From positions 1,178,001 through 1,242,000 of the forward strand of contig NC_089459.1 of the NCBI RefSeq assembly GCF_026210795.1: a stretch of 64,000 bases of DNA. The letters run 5' to 3'. A model generated the notes under the pieces. The model was not told the origin of the DNA and ran no database searches. It worked only from the letters and a program-made list of their open reading frames with translations. The position numbers and the translations under genes are program-made. Below, piece after piece: positions 45,300 through 57,149 of this stretch (its first letter is position 1; each line of letters begins with the position of its first letter). This DNA is from Rhizophagus irregularis. Taxonomy: Eukaryota; Glomeromycota; Glomeromycetes; Glomerales; Glomeraceae.

Positions 45300-46930
45300 T
45301 TTGTAATCTAATTTAAAAGTTAATTTCAATAGATTTAAGTTACCGGTTATTTATTACAATAACAATTTTAATTACAGATAAAGTATACATTAGTTTAAAT
45401 ATTATATAACAGATAAAAAAAATATCAATAAATCTATAATAAACTAATTCAATAAATTAGAATTATGAGTTAAATTGGTGATGTAAGTCAAAACATTATG
45501 CCTTAATACTCCAGAATCATAACTCATCAACCCAAAGTTGAGGATTAACCGGGTACCTTGCTTTAGATTCAGCGACACTGCCCAAGTTGGATGGGGTGTC
45601 ACAGGTACGCTTTAAGAAGACTCGCTACGACTCTATTGCAAAAAGGATAAGTATATTCGAAAACACCAGACATAAATTCACCTCAGAAGTTTGGCGGGAA
45701 ACCCCTATAAACAACTGCAGTTTCATCATTACCAAAATCATTGAACTTAGGGATACAATGAAAAAGTTCATGAGAATGACGGCTTTAAAAAAAAAATACA
45801 AATATATTCTCAACTTTGACAATGCACCCTTATTCTTTGGCCTGGAATTCTCATATGACTAAATTATTGTTGTTTGTAATTTGATCCATTGAATCCACTA
45901 TAAATTGCCAGGCAAAGCGAACTTTTATTAGACAACCATAGCTTCATCAACAAACGTTGCAATGTGTTTGGACGGATGACATCCTGTTTAATAAATTTTA
46001 AATGGGCAAACGTGGACTTAAAACCCATTAGAAGATAGGCTGCAAGAAGTGCAAAGCAACCTACCTAACCCACGAGTGGGTCTAAGGGTTAGGGAATAAA
46101 TTAACGCCCAAACACACACAAGTTGGTATGGAGTTAAAGTCTTACAAACTAAAAATTATTTTTGCCACTTAATTCTCCAATAATCAATGTTATAAAAAAG
46201 TTACTTACGACTTAAGCCTACTTAATTATATATAAAATGACACTTCGAACAGACAGAGCTCATGATATATGAGAATATCCCATCATGCCTATTTTAACCC
46301 TTGATTAAAGGATTTTTGTTGCGTTATCAAACTGATTATATAAGTTTTACGCCTATATAACATAAGCTTATGCCCATATAATCAATCAAACAAGTCCGCC
46401 TTTTCCTATAACACACTATGCACGACAGCAAACGGTATAGGAGGAAGATTCTAATTTTCAGAAAGAAAGTTTTTTTTTTTCAAAAAAAAAAACGTACAAA
46501 TAAATAGCGGTTAAATAAAATGGTGGTTGAATTGACTTTTTAGGAATTAATAGGTCTTATACGTGATCATTTAATATACGCGATCATTTAATTACGCGAT
46601 CATTTAATCAGACAATTTTATAAATTTGGTATTATACGAACTTGATCAACCAATAATTGTTTAGGTAATGCACGGATGAGTTCTTTATAGGTGGATATTA
46701 TCAAAATAGAGCCAAATTAACTTTACACAGTTTATATAGATAATTGATTATTTAATGGTAATAACACAACAAGTTAAAGAAATTCAAATATGATTGAATC
46801 TCAACAGATATTCAAAACTTTTAAAACTTTTTGTGATTTTTCGATTGAAGCTAATTATTATTAAAGTCTATACCATTAAAAGAATATAATTAAATAAACT
46901 AAAAAGAAATACTCAATAAAACTCAATTTT
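45300..46930. other. No recognised gene; one short frame
   Basis: The open frame 45587-45862 (+, 91 codons) lacks recognisable motifs and is probably not a gene, although the nearby sequence is less AT-rich than average. Repeated ACGCGATCATTTAATNA words occur at ~46560-46610. Confidence 0.4.
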
Positions 46931-47179
46931 ATTTTTTTATTAAAATTTTATAAAATCATTTATTAATGATTCTTCTTCGTCATATAATTTTATAAGAATG
47001 CACCTAAATCTATAATTTAATTTTATTAATATATTATTATCAAAGGCGTGATGTGCGAAATAAATAAAATAACTTACTTGTTTTAGGGTATTTACTATAT
47101 CACTTCCACTTCGGGAAGGGATAATTATATTTTTAGTCATGGTATCCAACTCCTTTATACCAGGTAAGTTTTTACCGTC

Positions 47180-48274
47180 CTAAGAAACGCGGACGGCTTC
47201 CTTAACAAACTCAACTAACGTATCCATGCCTTTATTATTTGTCAATTCCAAAATATTGACAGCTGCGAGTTGACGGTTTAGAAGTTTCTGCACTACGTTT
47301 TCGTCAACGTAATCTTTAATTTCTTTTTGGGAAAGATTTCCAGTCGTACCCCTATAATTAATTAATTAATAATTATACAAATAGCACTATTTTGTTGACT
47401 ATAAAACAATAAAATAAACAAATACCTGCTCTTTCTGATTTCTTTGTATTCCCTCACTAAATTTAGAATATTTTGGTTGAATTTATTCCTGAAGTCTGTT
47501 AAAGACTTACGAGTTTTATCTAGATATCCTCTAGCTTCGCTAGTGTAAATTTTAAACCGAAAAATTTTCACAACCAAATTGTCGAGTGCTTCACTACTCG
47601 GATTCCTCACTCGTAAAAATAAGCACTTTACCGACTCATCCCATAGTCGTATTTTATCCTAAAATATTGAGATACGTTATTTGAGATTTAGACATAATAA
47701 ATATTATCATATTGTATTAATACTAACTTCAGTATTCTTTGAACTAACAACATAAGATGATTCGTTCATTTCATTCGCTAATCGTAAGATTTCTGGATTT
47801 TTTACAAGCCAGTTACATATGTCTAATTTGGTACAAAACTGAAACGGATCTGGAATTGTTTTAGCCGCGCCTAACTTGTCGTTATCATCATCATCATCTT
47901 CTTCTTCTTCCTCCTCTTCTTCTTCACTTTTATCCCTTACATCCTCTTCTACTATTACTTTCTTTTCACTTTCGTTATGTTTTTGCCTGGTATTCATATC
48001 TGTATGTAATATATTATTTCAATTATTTCAATTAAAAATTAATAGAATAATATTAAAGAGCTAAAGCCTATATAAATTAATATTTACCTAATAATAATTG
48101 ATTAGTTTCTTCAATATTTATTTCTCTCCTCTTTCTCGGTAAGGTCCTTTGATTTTTTTTCGATCCTATTATACATATTTCGGTTATTATTCTTACATAT
48201 AAGCAAAACTTTTACGGAAGAGTTACATATATACCTGTTTCGATTTCTATTTCTTTATTATTATGTTTAGTCAT
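47180..48274 (-). CDS. Uncharacterised acidic-run protein, five exons, possibly nonsense-truncated
   Basis: The exons are 48274-48235, 48165-48088, 47999-47728, 47658-47426 and 47351-47180, with GT..AG junctions and agreeing phases, giving 264 residues. It starts MTKHNNKEIEIETGSKKNQR with a basic, NLS-like RTLPRKRREI, then a run of nine Glu and five Asp (~residues 60-80), KLDICNWLVKNPEILRLANE and a helical, charged second half (LTDFRNKFNQNILNLVREYK). No family was recognised. The reading frame continues unbroken after the TAG (47180-47182) for 34 more codons (DGKNLPGIKELDTMTKNIII...) up to a strong GTAAGT donor at 47077. So the TAG may be a recent CAG to TAG mutation and the original protein longer. 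It is carried inside the Tnp2 element. Confidence 0.55.
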
Positions 48275-49585
48275 AATATCGTAATGAGAGAACAAGAGAA
48301 AATGAGAGAACGAGAAAAAAAGTGAAGTAAACTTCTCGCAAGATTGTCATGATATAAATGAGATCTCCTTGATCAAAAGAGCGAGATTGTCGATATAACC
48401 CCTTGATCAAATATATGATATAAAACGAGGTTGTCACGATATAAATGAGATCTTGGTTACTGTAATTTTAATTATAGAACGTAATTGGAAAGTATGCAGG
48501 ATCTCAATATCGTTGTGTACCGTATAAATTGAGGGGAATGCGGGATCAGTTGAAAATGTTGAAAGATGGAAAAAAACTATGATTTCTAGAGGATCGGAAA
48601 TTAAATTTAGTTTATATAAATAAATAATTACAATATCGAATTTCATTCAATGACATTTTTTTTTATATGGAAGATTACCTCAAATCGATTTTACGGTTCC
48701 AAATTTTATTATATTTTCAGGCTATACGTGGAATGAGAAGAAAAATAATGGAAAGGGGTGAGAAGAAAAATGATCGGTAGAAGAAAAAAGGAGTGAGAAG
48801 AAATTAATGGAATATTACGTTTTGAATTTCCATTTTTATGTGTGATACGATGACATGCAAGAAAAATTAAATTTTTAAATAATTATACTCTTGACGATAA
48901 AATATAAAATATGATCGGAAAAAAACCAATTAATAAAAAAGATCGATTATTTTTAAACTGAACCATGTGATGATCCTATCTAACTAAGCCATATCTAAGC
49001 CTTATTTAGTGTAAGCCCCTGGATTGATTACATAATAGAATTTTTTAAATAGATAGATGGGATCTACAGTAGTCAACTTACAACGATATTTGAAAAATAC
49101 CGATATATTGATATTTTATACTGTAGGAAAGAGTTTTAATACATATTGGTGTAATCAAATATCGGTATATAAAGTATCAACTATACAAATAATGCAAGTC
49201 ATGTGCAACTAATCATTTGTCTAATTGTTCGGTAATATTCTAAAACGGAGTAAATTAAGATCGAATTAAGTTCCTTACAGTGTAGATTAAGGTTAGCTTA
49301 AAATTCAGTATAATTGTAATATATCATCGCAAAGTGTAATATGAAATATAATCAAGGAAGGACATGCGTGGTTTAAAATATTACATTTTCTTTTACCTTA
49401 AATATAATTTGCAGATTACTTTCGTCTTCTTTATTGCTTTTTTTAATGTATAATTATAAATAACATTTTTAACTCACTTTTTATTAATAGAATTTGTTTA
49501 TTTATTTTTATTTATATATATTAATTAACGCCGTGATGCAGTATTACTGTAACTATATTTTTAAAATAAATTAATAAATCAAAAA
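48275..49585. other. Spacer inside the Tnp2 element, no gene seen
   Basis: Upstream of the acidic gene, blocks such as GATATAAATGAGATCT repeat near 48350-48450. A possible small pogo-like relic lies at 49066-49190 (CAGTAGTCAACTTACAACGA with TACCGATAT words at both sides), not well enough bounded to call. Confidence 0.4.
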
Positions 49586-49968
49586 ATTATGTGTGTATTC
49601 AATGTTAAATAAATTAATTAAAGATGATTGCATTAGAACTAAAAAATTTAGACAAGATCATAAAAATAAACTCAAAGAAATCAAAAAAAAATATGTGTGT
49701 ATTCAATGTTAAATAAATTAATTAAAGATGATTGCATTAGAACTAGACAAGATCGTAAAAATAAACTCAAAGAAATCAAAAAAAATTATGTGTGTATTCA
49801 ATGTTAAATAAATTAATTAAGGATGATTGCATTAGAACTAAAAAATTTAGACAAGATCGTAAAAATAAACTCAAAGAAATCAAAAAATATTTTTACGATC
49901 TTGTCTAAATTTTTTAGTTCTAATGCAATTCTTAATTAATTTATTTAACATTGAATACACACATAATT
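49586..49968. repeat. Three direct ~100-bp repeats followed by one inverted copy
   Basis: The unit ATTCAATGTTAAATAAATTA...GATTGCATTAGAACT...GACAAGATC..TAAAAATAAACTCAAAG occurs at about 49586, 49690 and 49790, then once in reverse complement at 49887-49968. The inverted copy can pair with any of the three and form a long hairpin. Confidence 0.8.
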
Positions 49969-50052
49969 AAACTCAAAGAAATCATAATAAATTTATTATA
50001 AATATAGAGCCTTTTCTTGACATTTTCCCTATCAAACTAATAATATTTAATA

Positions 50053-50424
50053 ATGGCAGCATTAAACTTAAACGCAAATTTTCCAGTATACATTCAATGG
50101 CCCGATGACGCTGCTTTGACCTTAATTCAGCGTCATCGGGCCTATCAGCCCTTATTCACCACAATGAGGTTACATGACCAAAAACAATTATGGCGTGGAA
50201 TTGCTCGTGATATACGAAACAACCACACATTCAGGCCAACTAGAAAACAATGCAGAGAGAAGTGGAATGCACTAAAGGCAGGGTACGAGAATCTAGAGAG
50301 GCTAATCAATAGAAATCCTGATGATTACCCTACTCGTACCCCGTCTTTGCACGATGAGAGGTTCCACCAAGAACTCTCAGACGAGTTCTGGAGAGTTGAG
50401 CGTAAGTATTTATTATTTAACTGA
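50053..50424 (+). CDS. Myb/SANT-like DNA-binding protein (exon 1 sure, 3' end unsure)
   Basis: Exon 1 encodes about 118 residues with a Myb/SANT-like (trihelix/MADF-like) domain: WPDDAALTLIQRHRAYQPLF, QKQLWRGIARDIRNNHTF, RPTRKQCREKWNALKAGYEN. The spaced tryptophans and the basic helix KQCREKWNALK are the hallmark. A GTAAGT donor at 50403 joins a second exon (from ~50476) reading SSRRNRVDRRTYEYRERR and then either GALILDFIVTD or, one frame over, RALSFSISSSPTS. Both run into a 23-bp minisatellite, so the C-terminus is uncertain. Myb/SANT genes often accompany DNA transposons as accessory proteins. It lies 0.7 kb upstream of the Tnp2 transposase in the same element and orientation. Confidence 0.6.
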   Translation: MAALNLNANFPVYIQWPDDAALTLIQRHRAYQPLFTTMRLHDQKQLWRGIARDIRNNHTFRPTRKQCREKWNALKAGYENLERLINRNPDDYPTRTPSLHDERFHQELSDEFWRVERKYLLFN

Positions 50425-50605
50425 TTTTTTCATTAATTCATTGCATTTATATTAATAATTGCTTTGTTTTAAGCATTAGTCCAGTCCTCCCGGAGAAATA
50501 GGGTGGATCGTAGGACATACGAGTATAGAGAGCGCAGGTGTGCGGGCGCTCTCATTCTCGATTTCATCGTCACCGACGTCATTAATATTTTTATTTCATT
50601 TTATT

Positions 50606-50765
50606 TTTTATTTTATTTTATTATTATGTTTTATTTTATTTTATTATTATGTTTTATTTTATTTTATTATTATGTTTTATTTTATTTTATTATTATGTTT
50701 TATTTTATTTTATTATTATGTTATATTTTATTTTATTATTATGTTTTATTTTATTTTATTATATA
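50606..50765 (+). repeat. 23-bp minisatellite, ~6-7 copies
   Basis: The unit is TTTTATTTTATTATTATG plus five further T/A bases. The ATTATG words recur at exact 23-base spacing (G at 50628, 50651, 50674, 50697, 50720, 50743). Because 23 is not divisible by three, all frames stay open and give a meaningless FYFIIM-type hydrophobic translation. Confidence 0.88.
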
Positions 50766-51173
50766 CTTATTATTTTATTCAATAAATGACATTATTCGAT
50801 AATATTATTTGTCATACCAATTGTTATTAACCATATACAGTATAATTGACCCTAAATTTTGTGTATCCATTAATAGCCAAATCGGCATTAATTTAACCGA
50901 AGTGATTACTTAATTGGCAATTGCATTTTTTTTTTTTTTTTTTGCCGACACGCTTAATAAATTTAAAGTTCTAATTGAATTAATAAAATTCTAGTTAAAT
51001 TTAAATTAATTTAAATTGTAATTGTTATAAAGATGAGGAGACGATATAGTCACGCCAAACCAATAAAACCAATTTGAATTCGAAATCGGTTTTCTTACAG
51101 CAATCTTGGTGAGACAACTACTTCCGGTGAGAGGCGTTCACCTGTACGTTCACCTGATAATGATGACGATAAC

Positions 51174-54100
51174 ATGGACTTTCAGTATAATCACGAAGAT
51201 AATGATTTAAGTTTTCAGGACATTAATGATGATGATAATGAATATGGATCAATTGGTCCTCAGTATTACAATGATGAGATGGAAGATGATGATCAATCAT
51301 TTGATAATGAAGAGGAAGAAGAAATTGACAATGAATACAATAGTGAAGAGGAAGAGGAAAATGACAATGAATACAATAGGGATGAGGAGGAAGATGATGA
51401 TAATGGAGACAATAATGAAGAGGAGGAAGAGGAAGGTAATAATGAAGAGGAAGAGGAACGTAACAATGACGAAGAGGAACGTAATGATAACGAAGAGGAA
51501 GAAATACATCAAATTGTTGAAGCTTTGGATGAAGACAAGATACCATCCTGCAATGGTGAATTTGCACCGTACTTTGATAATTATACAACTACGGCACTAT
51601 TTTGTTGGCTTCAGAAGCATAATGTTTCTACAAAAGCATATGAAGACCTTGTTGATATCATTCACAATCCTCAATTCGAACCTACTCATGTAGTAAAAAA
51701 TATCCGTAGATTCCAATCATGGAGAAAACGTCTTCCTCTCCTACCAATAATAACAAAGCCTATTCAAATTTACCAAAAAAAACTCCGTCAACTTCGTGAG
51801 ATTCGAAGCTTTCATATCAACTCTCAATTAGTGATATTATATTGCGTGTTCTCAACAATCCAATGCTGATGAAGCATATGTATTTCGGACACGGTGTTAA
51901 TTCTGAAACAAAGTCAGAATATTGGCATGGAACTTTATGGGGAGAATCACCACTTTTTGGACAACATGAAATAATAATATCAGAAGGTAATAGGACAATA
52001 TACTTTGGTATAATTATGATTTGTTAACATTAAAATATTTATTTTAATAAAATAGTAATATATCAATCTGGTGATTTTGTCTACTATCATGATAATGGTC
52101 TTAAAAAACTTTGAAGGTTGAGAGCAATTTTAAAAGATGAAAATGGAAACTATGAGTTACGAGTTCAACTAATTTTAAATTATGATGATTTACCTGGAAA
52201 TATAAAAGGGCTATCAAGACGACGTCGTTCTCTAACTGAGGAAGTATGGTTTCAGGATGAACCATTTATAATCATAATTACCTCTCAAATTTTAGAGAAA
52301 GTAACTATAATGATGACGTATAAACACCAAATTATTCCAGAAGGTTCATTACGAATTACTGAAATAATTTATAAATGTAATGACCGTTGGCACGTTCGTG
52401 ATGCAAAGCTTTCATACCAACATCCTTCAGATTACATTTCTGTCAGAAATCCACCGTCGTCTATGCCAGTTTATAAGCTGTTTTTAGATCTTTACTATGA
52501 TGATTTTGGTACATTTGGAAATGTATACCATTCCTTAGGTGGCGTCTATATACAGTTTGGTAACATGCCAACGCATCAGAGAAAGCTAATCAAGAACCAT
52601 TTTGTTCTTGGATTTATTCCTTTTGGTGGAAATTTTAACGAGTTTATGGTACCATTTGTTTCAGAAATAAAAAAATTTGAGAAAGGAAAGATTATGACTG
52701 TTCAAGGACAAGATGCATGGGTTATTGCTGGGTTGGGCCTTGTTACAGCAGATCTACCTCAAGGTAATGATATGGCAGGAGTACTGAGGTATTTTTCAAT
52801 TTAATTATTAATCTTAATAATATATTTTCGTAACAACTATTAAAATGATTTAAATTTAAAAATCAATTTAGACATAATGCAAATAAAGGTTGCCGTACTT
52901 GTACAACTAAAAAGGAATCATTGAGTACCTATAATCAGGATAGTGTGACAACATTACGTTATCATCATATCACAGATGAAGAAATTTCAAAAATTTCTCA
53001 AGAATCTGTAAGTTCAAAAAGAGGACAACTTTGTACAGAATATGGTTTAAGATCATTACCTAGTATTTTGGATAAATTAAAACGTGAGAGACATTTACAA
53101 ATGCCACAGGATATTTATCATGCCACCGCAGGAAAGATTGGGCGGCTACTAAAACTAACCTGTGAATTATTTTCACAAGAAGGAGAGGATGATTTTGTTA
53201 AAATTTGGAAAAATTTTGAAATTCCAAAAAAGTGGTCTCGTCTACCTAATCCAATTAGTCATTACAATAGCTTTATGATGTCTGATCTTCTTAGACTAGC
53301 TATGATTATGCCATTTTTATTAAATCGATTTTTAAAGGAATCAAGCCTCAAAAATAATGAAGCAGCCACTATTCGACAAAGGATTGATGTGGCTCGAATT
53401 AGCTTAGTGCTAAAAGCTATTATATCTTGTTGGGTACAAGTTGCAAAGACTATGAAAGCAGTTTTTAATAAGGAATTTACGTTAGATAGCTATGAGGAAT
53501 TACAGCTATGTCTTAAAGAAGAGTTTTTAATTCTTCCAAAGGTATAATTATAAATTTGAAATTCAGAACATGGAATAATTCAATAATTAACAATATTTTG
53601 TTTTTTTATAGGTTTTTGCAAGTTTTGTTAACTTACCAAATATACATATTAATATGCATCTTTTGATGCATGCTAAAACTTTTGGTACACTTGTCAACTC
53701 TCAGGTTGGTATAAAAGAGATGGTTCATCGTATCTTTAAAGGAATGGTACCAAAAACTAATTGCAAAACTATAGACCTGGATTTATTAAAACGTTACAAT
53801 ACTTTATTTGCAATTCGACATTTAGCAGATGGAGGTATAGATCCAAGATTAAATAGATCTTGTACTGGGTTCACAAGTTCAAATTTTGATCAATTATTTT
53901 CAAATTGGTATGTTACAGAAGATAAATATTTAATTGAGAAACAAATTCAAAATGATGACATAAAAGGTAAGATAGCAAAATATTATAGTACTTCATATTT
54001 ATTTTTTCACATATGCATAATATTTACTAATCTTTTAATTTAGTTACTTCACCAGTAAATTTTATTTCCAATATTTCCTTAAAAAAAAGAATATCAAAGC

Positions 54101-54615
54101 AGGAACATGATAAACTTCTCTTGACTTTGCATAATTTTAAAATTGAATTGTTTTTATCTTATGTGGATATGAAGTTTGAGGCGGCACTTATAAATTCTTC
54201 AATTAGTTGGTACAAATTAGCATCATATACAATTGAAGAAAAAAATGGTATTCTTTCAAAAGTTCACCTACATCTCAGTGATTTTATCACAATTTATGAA
54301 GAAGATCATGAAGAATCTTATGCAATAATCAAAGGTATCTTTCAACATAAGGGTAATAATAACAAATATTATGCATTTATTGTTGTAGATTGGTTTGAAG
54401 ATACTATGGTTGAACATTCAGTATTAAAATGTCCACTTTACCGTCTTCAAGCAACAGGAGATAAATGGAGACGTATTTTTCCAATTACTGTAATAGATAA
54501 TGTTCAAAAAGTACACTTTATTCATAATTGTAATTCAGAAAGGTGCCAACTACCAAATCATGATACTACAAATAGAATTTGGATAAAAAATAATTTTTAT
54601 TTTACAGCCATATAA
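51174..54615 (+). pseudogene. Tnp2/CMC (Plavaka-like) transposase, decayed
   Basis: The exon path is 51174-51986, 52056-52788, 52872-53541, 53612-53966 and 54044-54615, with consistent phases. A Glu/Asp/Asn-rich N-terminus (to ~residue 120) precedes LNNPMLMKHMYFGHGVNSET, WHGTLWGESPLFGQHEI, the core GNVYHSLGGVYIQFGNMPTH, FVLGFIPFGGNFNEFM, GLGLVTADLPQGNDMAGVLR and HNANKGCRTC, the arrangement seen in Tnp2-type transposases. The C-terminal half is helical (LMHAKTFGTLVNSQVGIKEM). It is inactive: one A is missing in the A-run at ~51780 (frameshift), with in-frame TGA at 51797-51799 and 52112-52114. An additional 5' exon may exist, since the frame is open back to an acceptor at ~51101. It probably once mobilised the surrounding 13-kb element. 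Confidence 0.75.
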
Positions 54616-55077
54616 TTATATTAATTATATAAATATAATAAAATAATTATTTAATTTGTATCGTATAAAATTTTGGTTAAAATTAACCAATAAAATCATA
54701 TGCATGATGTAATAATAAATTAAAATTAACCAATTAAAATCACTTTAATTACATGCATGTGATATCTAAAAATAGCTAAAATTCGCGTTTATTAATGAGA
54801 TTTTTTTTGTTTATTTTCAAAAATACACTTTTCTCTTGTCTTTTATATTAACACTTTACGGTATTTTGTTCGTCTCTTCTTTTCTCTTTTTAAAGTATAC
54901 TTTAATTATCTTTTTACAATATTAACAATACTTTGGGACACTTTAGTTTATATATTCAACATAGTAAAACACCCACATATGAAAAGCAAGAATAAAAAAA
55001 GAATAAAGAAAAGAAAATGTACCCACCACTCACATACGAAAGAAAAGAATAAAAGAAAGGAAAAATGTACCCACTTA
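54616..55077. other. Spacer with repeated host-like words
   Basis: AT-rich. The phrases AAAATTAACCAATTAAAATCA (54690-54750) and ACCCACCACTCACATACGAAA / AAGAATAAAAGAAAGG (54970-55070, again at ~56110) recur. No gene. Confidence 0.4.
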
Positions 55078-55440
55078 CTTTACTAAAAATGGCCAATTTT
55101 TTGAAATATTTTTATAGACCTAAATACAATGGCTTTCAAAACAATTGTGCAATTATTTTGTAAAATTTTTAAAATATATCAAGATATATTTAAGGTATTT
55201 TTGAGATTAAAATATTAAAATAATATCAAAGTTAATTATATTATAATAATAAAATAATAACAAAAATATTAAAAAATTATTGTGATATTATTTTGAGTTA
55301 TTTTTATAGACCTAGATACAATACAATTACAAAATAATAGCAAAAATATAATAAAAACATTTTGATGTATTAAATGTATTTTTGTAGTATTTTAAAATTA
55401 TTACAAAATCATTTCAAAAAATTGGCCATTTTTAGTAAAG
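55078..55440. mobile_element. 363-bp MITE, second copy
   Basis: The ends are CTTTACTAAAAATGGCCAAT and complement, flanked by TA on both sides. It has exactly the same length as the copy at 44453-44815 but is inverted relative to it. Confidence 0.75.
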
Positions 55441-55572
55441 TAACCACATACAAAAGAGAAAAAAGCCATTTTTTAAATAAATAGTGGAGCTGTTAAGCAA
55501 GGTATGAAAATAGGATATACGCGTATTTTTCATATTTTTTTTACAATATGTTGTGGTTTGAGTATTTTTTTG

Positions 55573-55745
55573 TTAGATTGTGGTATAAATGCGAATATAT
55601 TTTTCAACGGCCATGTATCTATTGCTTGTTAAATATATTTGCAATTTCTTTGTTAGACTGTGGTATTACAATATGAAGTGTGAATATATTTTTCAATGGC
55701 CATGTATCTATTGCTTGTTAAATATATTGGCAATTTCTTTTGTAA
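55573..55745 (+). repeat. Tandem duplication of ~85 bp
   Basis: TGTGGTAT..GCGAATATATTTTTCAACGG CCATGTATCTATTGCTTGTT is followed directly by a near-identical second copy (from ~55664). The frame through it (55589-55777) is therefore a duplication product, not a gene. Confidence 0.7.
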
Positions 55746-56229
55746 TATTTGCTTTAGCCTGGAAGAAAATGTTGTAAAATAGGGCTGGATATTTATGGCA
55801 TTTTCCGCCTTCCAATTACTTTGTCCGGGGGTAGCCTGACAATTTGTCGTTATCCGTCAGTCGTAGCAACCAGCATTTTTTTACAATATTATGATTTTAA
55901 GAAACAAAACACTCAAAAAAATTTAAAAAAAGAACTAACTTAAAAATATTATCATTTTTATTATTCTTTACAAAATCCCGGAATTACCTGCTCTAACTAT
56001 TATCCCAAGGTTATGTATTAAATTTTAAATATATTTTACAAAGAATACATTTTATTAATCATGATTGTTTTTTTTATATATATATATATTTTTTAAAATT
56101 GAAAATGACGTATTCATCCACTCACATACGAAAAGAAAAGAATAAAAAAGAGAAGAAAAAGGAAGAAAAGAAACGTACTCCACTCACCCATAATAATTCA
56201 CTAATAAAAAATTATTATTATTAATGTAT

Positions 56230-57060
56230 AATAAATAATAAACATATATTACAATAAAAATATTTTTGTGATGTTAATTCAGTGTTGATATAATATCATT
56301 ACGATGTAGTTACGATATTAAATAAATGTAAAACATTTTTTGTAATATTAATTTGATATTAATATGATATTATTATGATGTAGTTACGATATCAAATAAA
56401 ATTGTAATATTAATTCAATGTTAATACGACATCACTACGATGTGGCTACGATATCAAACAGATGTAAAATATTTTTGCAATATTAATTCGATATTAATAT
56501 GATATCACTACGATGTGGTTACGATATCAAATAAAATGTCAAATATTTTGTAATATTAATTCAATGTTAATACGACATCACTACGATGTGGTTACGATAT
56601 CAAATAGATGTAAAATATTTTTGCAATATTAATTCGATGTTAATATGATATCACTACGATGTGGTTACGATATCAAATAAAATGTCAAATATTTTGTAAT
56701 ATTAATTCAATGTTAATACAATATCACTACGACATGGTTACGATATCAAATAAAATGTCAAATATTTTGTAATATTAATTCAATATTAATATGACATTAC
56801 TACGATGTGGTTACGATATCAAATAAATGTCAAATATTTTTGTAATATTAATTCAATGTTAATATGACATCACTACGATGTGGTTACGTGATAATATTTA
56901 CATCGCATAATGATCGCAGCGATATCGCAGAGATATCGAACTAATCAATATCGAATAAATACAGTTACGACTAACTTAACGATGTCGAATCTATTTTTTA
57001 TCAAAATATCGTAATGATATCGTAATGATATCATTGCGATATCTAATCAATATCGATTGT
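56230..57060. repeat. GATATC / ATTACGATGTGGTTACG array, right side
   Basis: About nine units of ~95 bp run from 56280 to 56890, each containing ATTAATTCAATGTTAATA, then a (C/G)A(T/C)ATCACTACGATGTGGTT and ACGATATCAAATAAA. After 56890 the array changes to GATATCGTAATGATATCATT-type words like those of the left array. Confidence 0.8.
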
Positions 57061-57149
57061 AAACTTCAAGTTTCAGCAAAGTATTGTTTACCAATCACAA
57101 CTAAATAAAATTCACGCTGCGGCACAATTACGCGTTTACTGTATCCAAC

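Larger units (their letters stand above)
44100..57082. mobile_element. ~13-kb Tnp2/CMC-type element carrying extra genes
   Basis: The ends read ACTTTACAGAAACCTTGAA on the left and, complemented, ACTTTGCTGAAACTTGAA on the right. Both are flanked by ATT (44097-44099 and 57083-57085). GATATC-rich arrays lie just inside both ends. The contents are an acidic-protein gene (-), a Myb/SANT-like gene (+) and a Tnp2-like transposase (+). A 3-bp duplication fits CMC/EnSpm elements. The ends are imperfect, so the limits are moderately secure. Confidence 0.55.

Noticed and set aside
45587-45862. Short open frame as a gene
   Set aside because: It has 91 codons, no motif, no splice partners and no recognisable relatives within the window.
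50503-50802. A membrane protein with many FYFIIM repeats
   Set aside because: The translation arises from a 23-bp AT minisatellite that is open in all frames.
51223-51588. Minus-strand and alternative-frame open frames opposite the acidic part of the Tnp2 gene (also 47876-48064 and 13732-13983)
   Set aside because: They are shadows of low-complexity acidic or basic codons on the other strand or frame, with no conserved motif.
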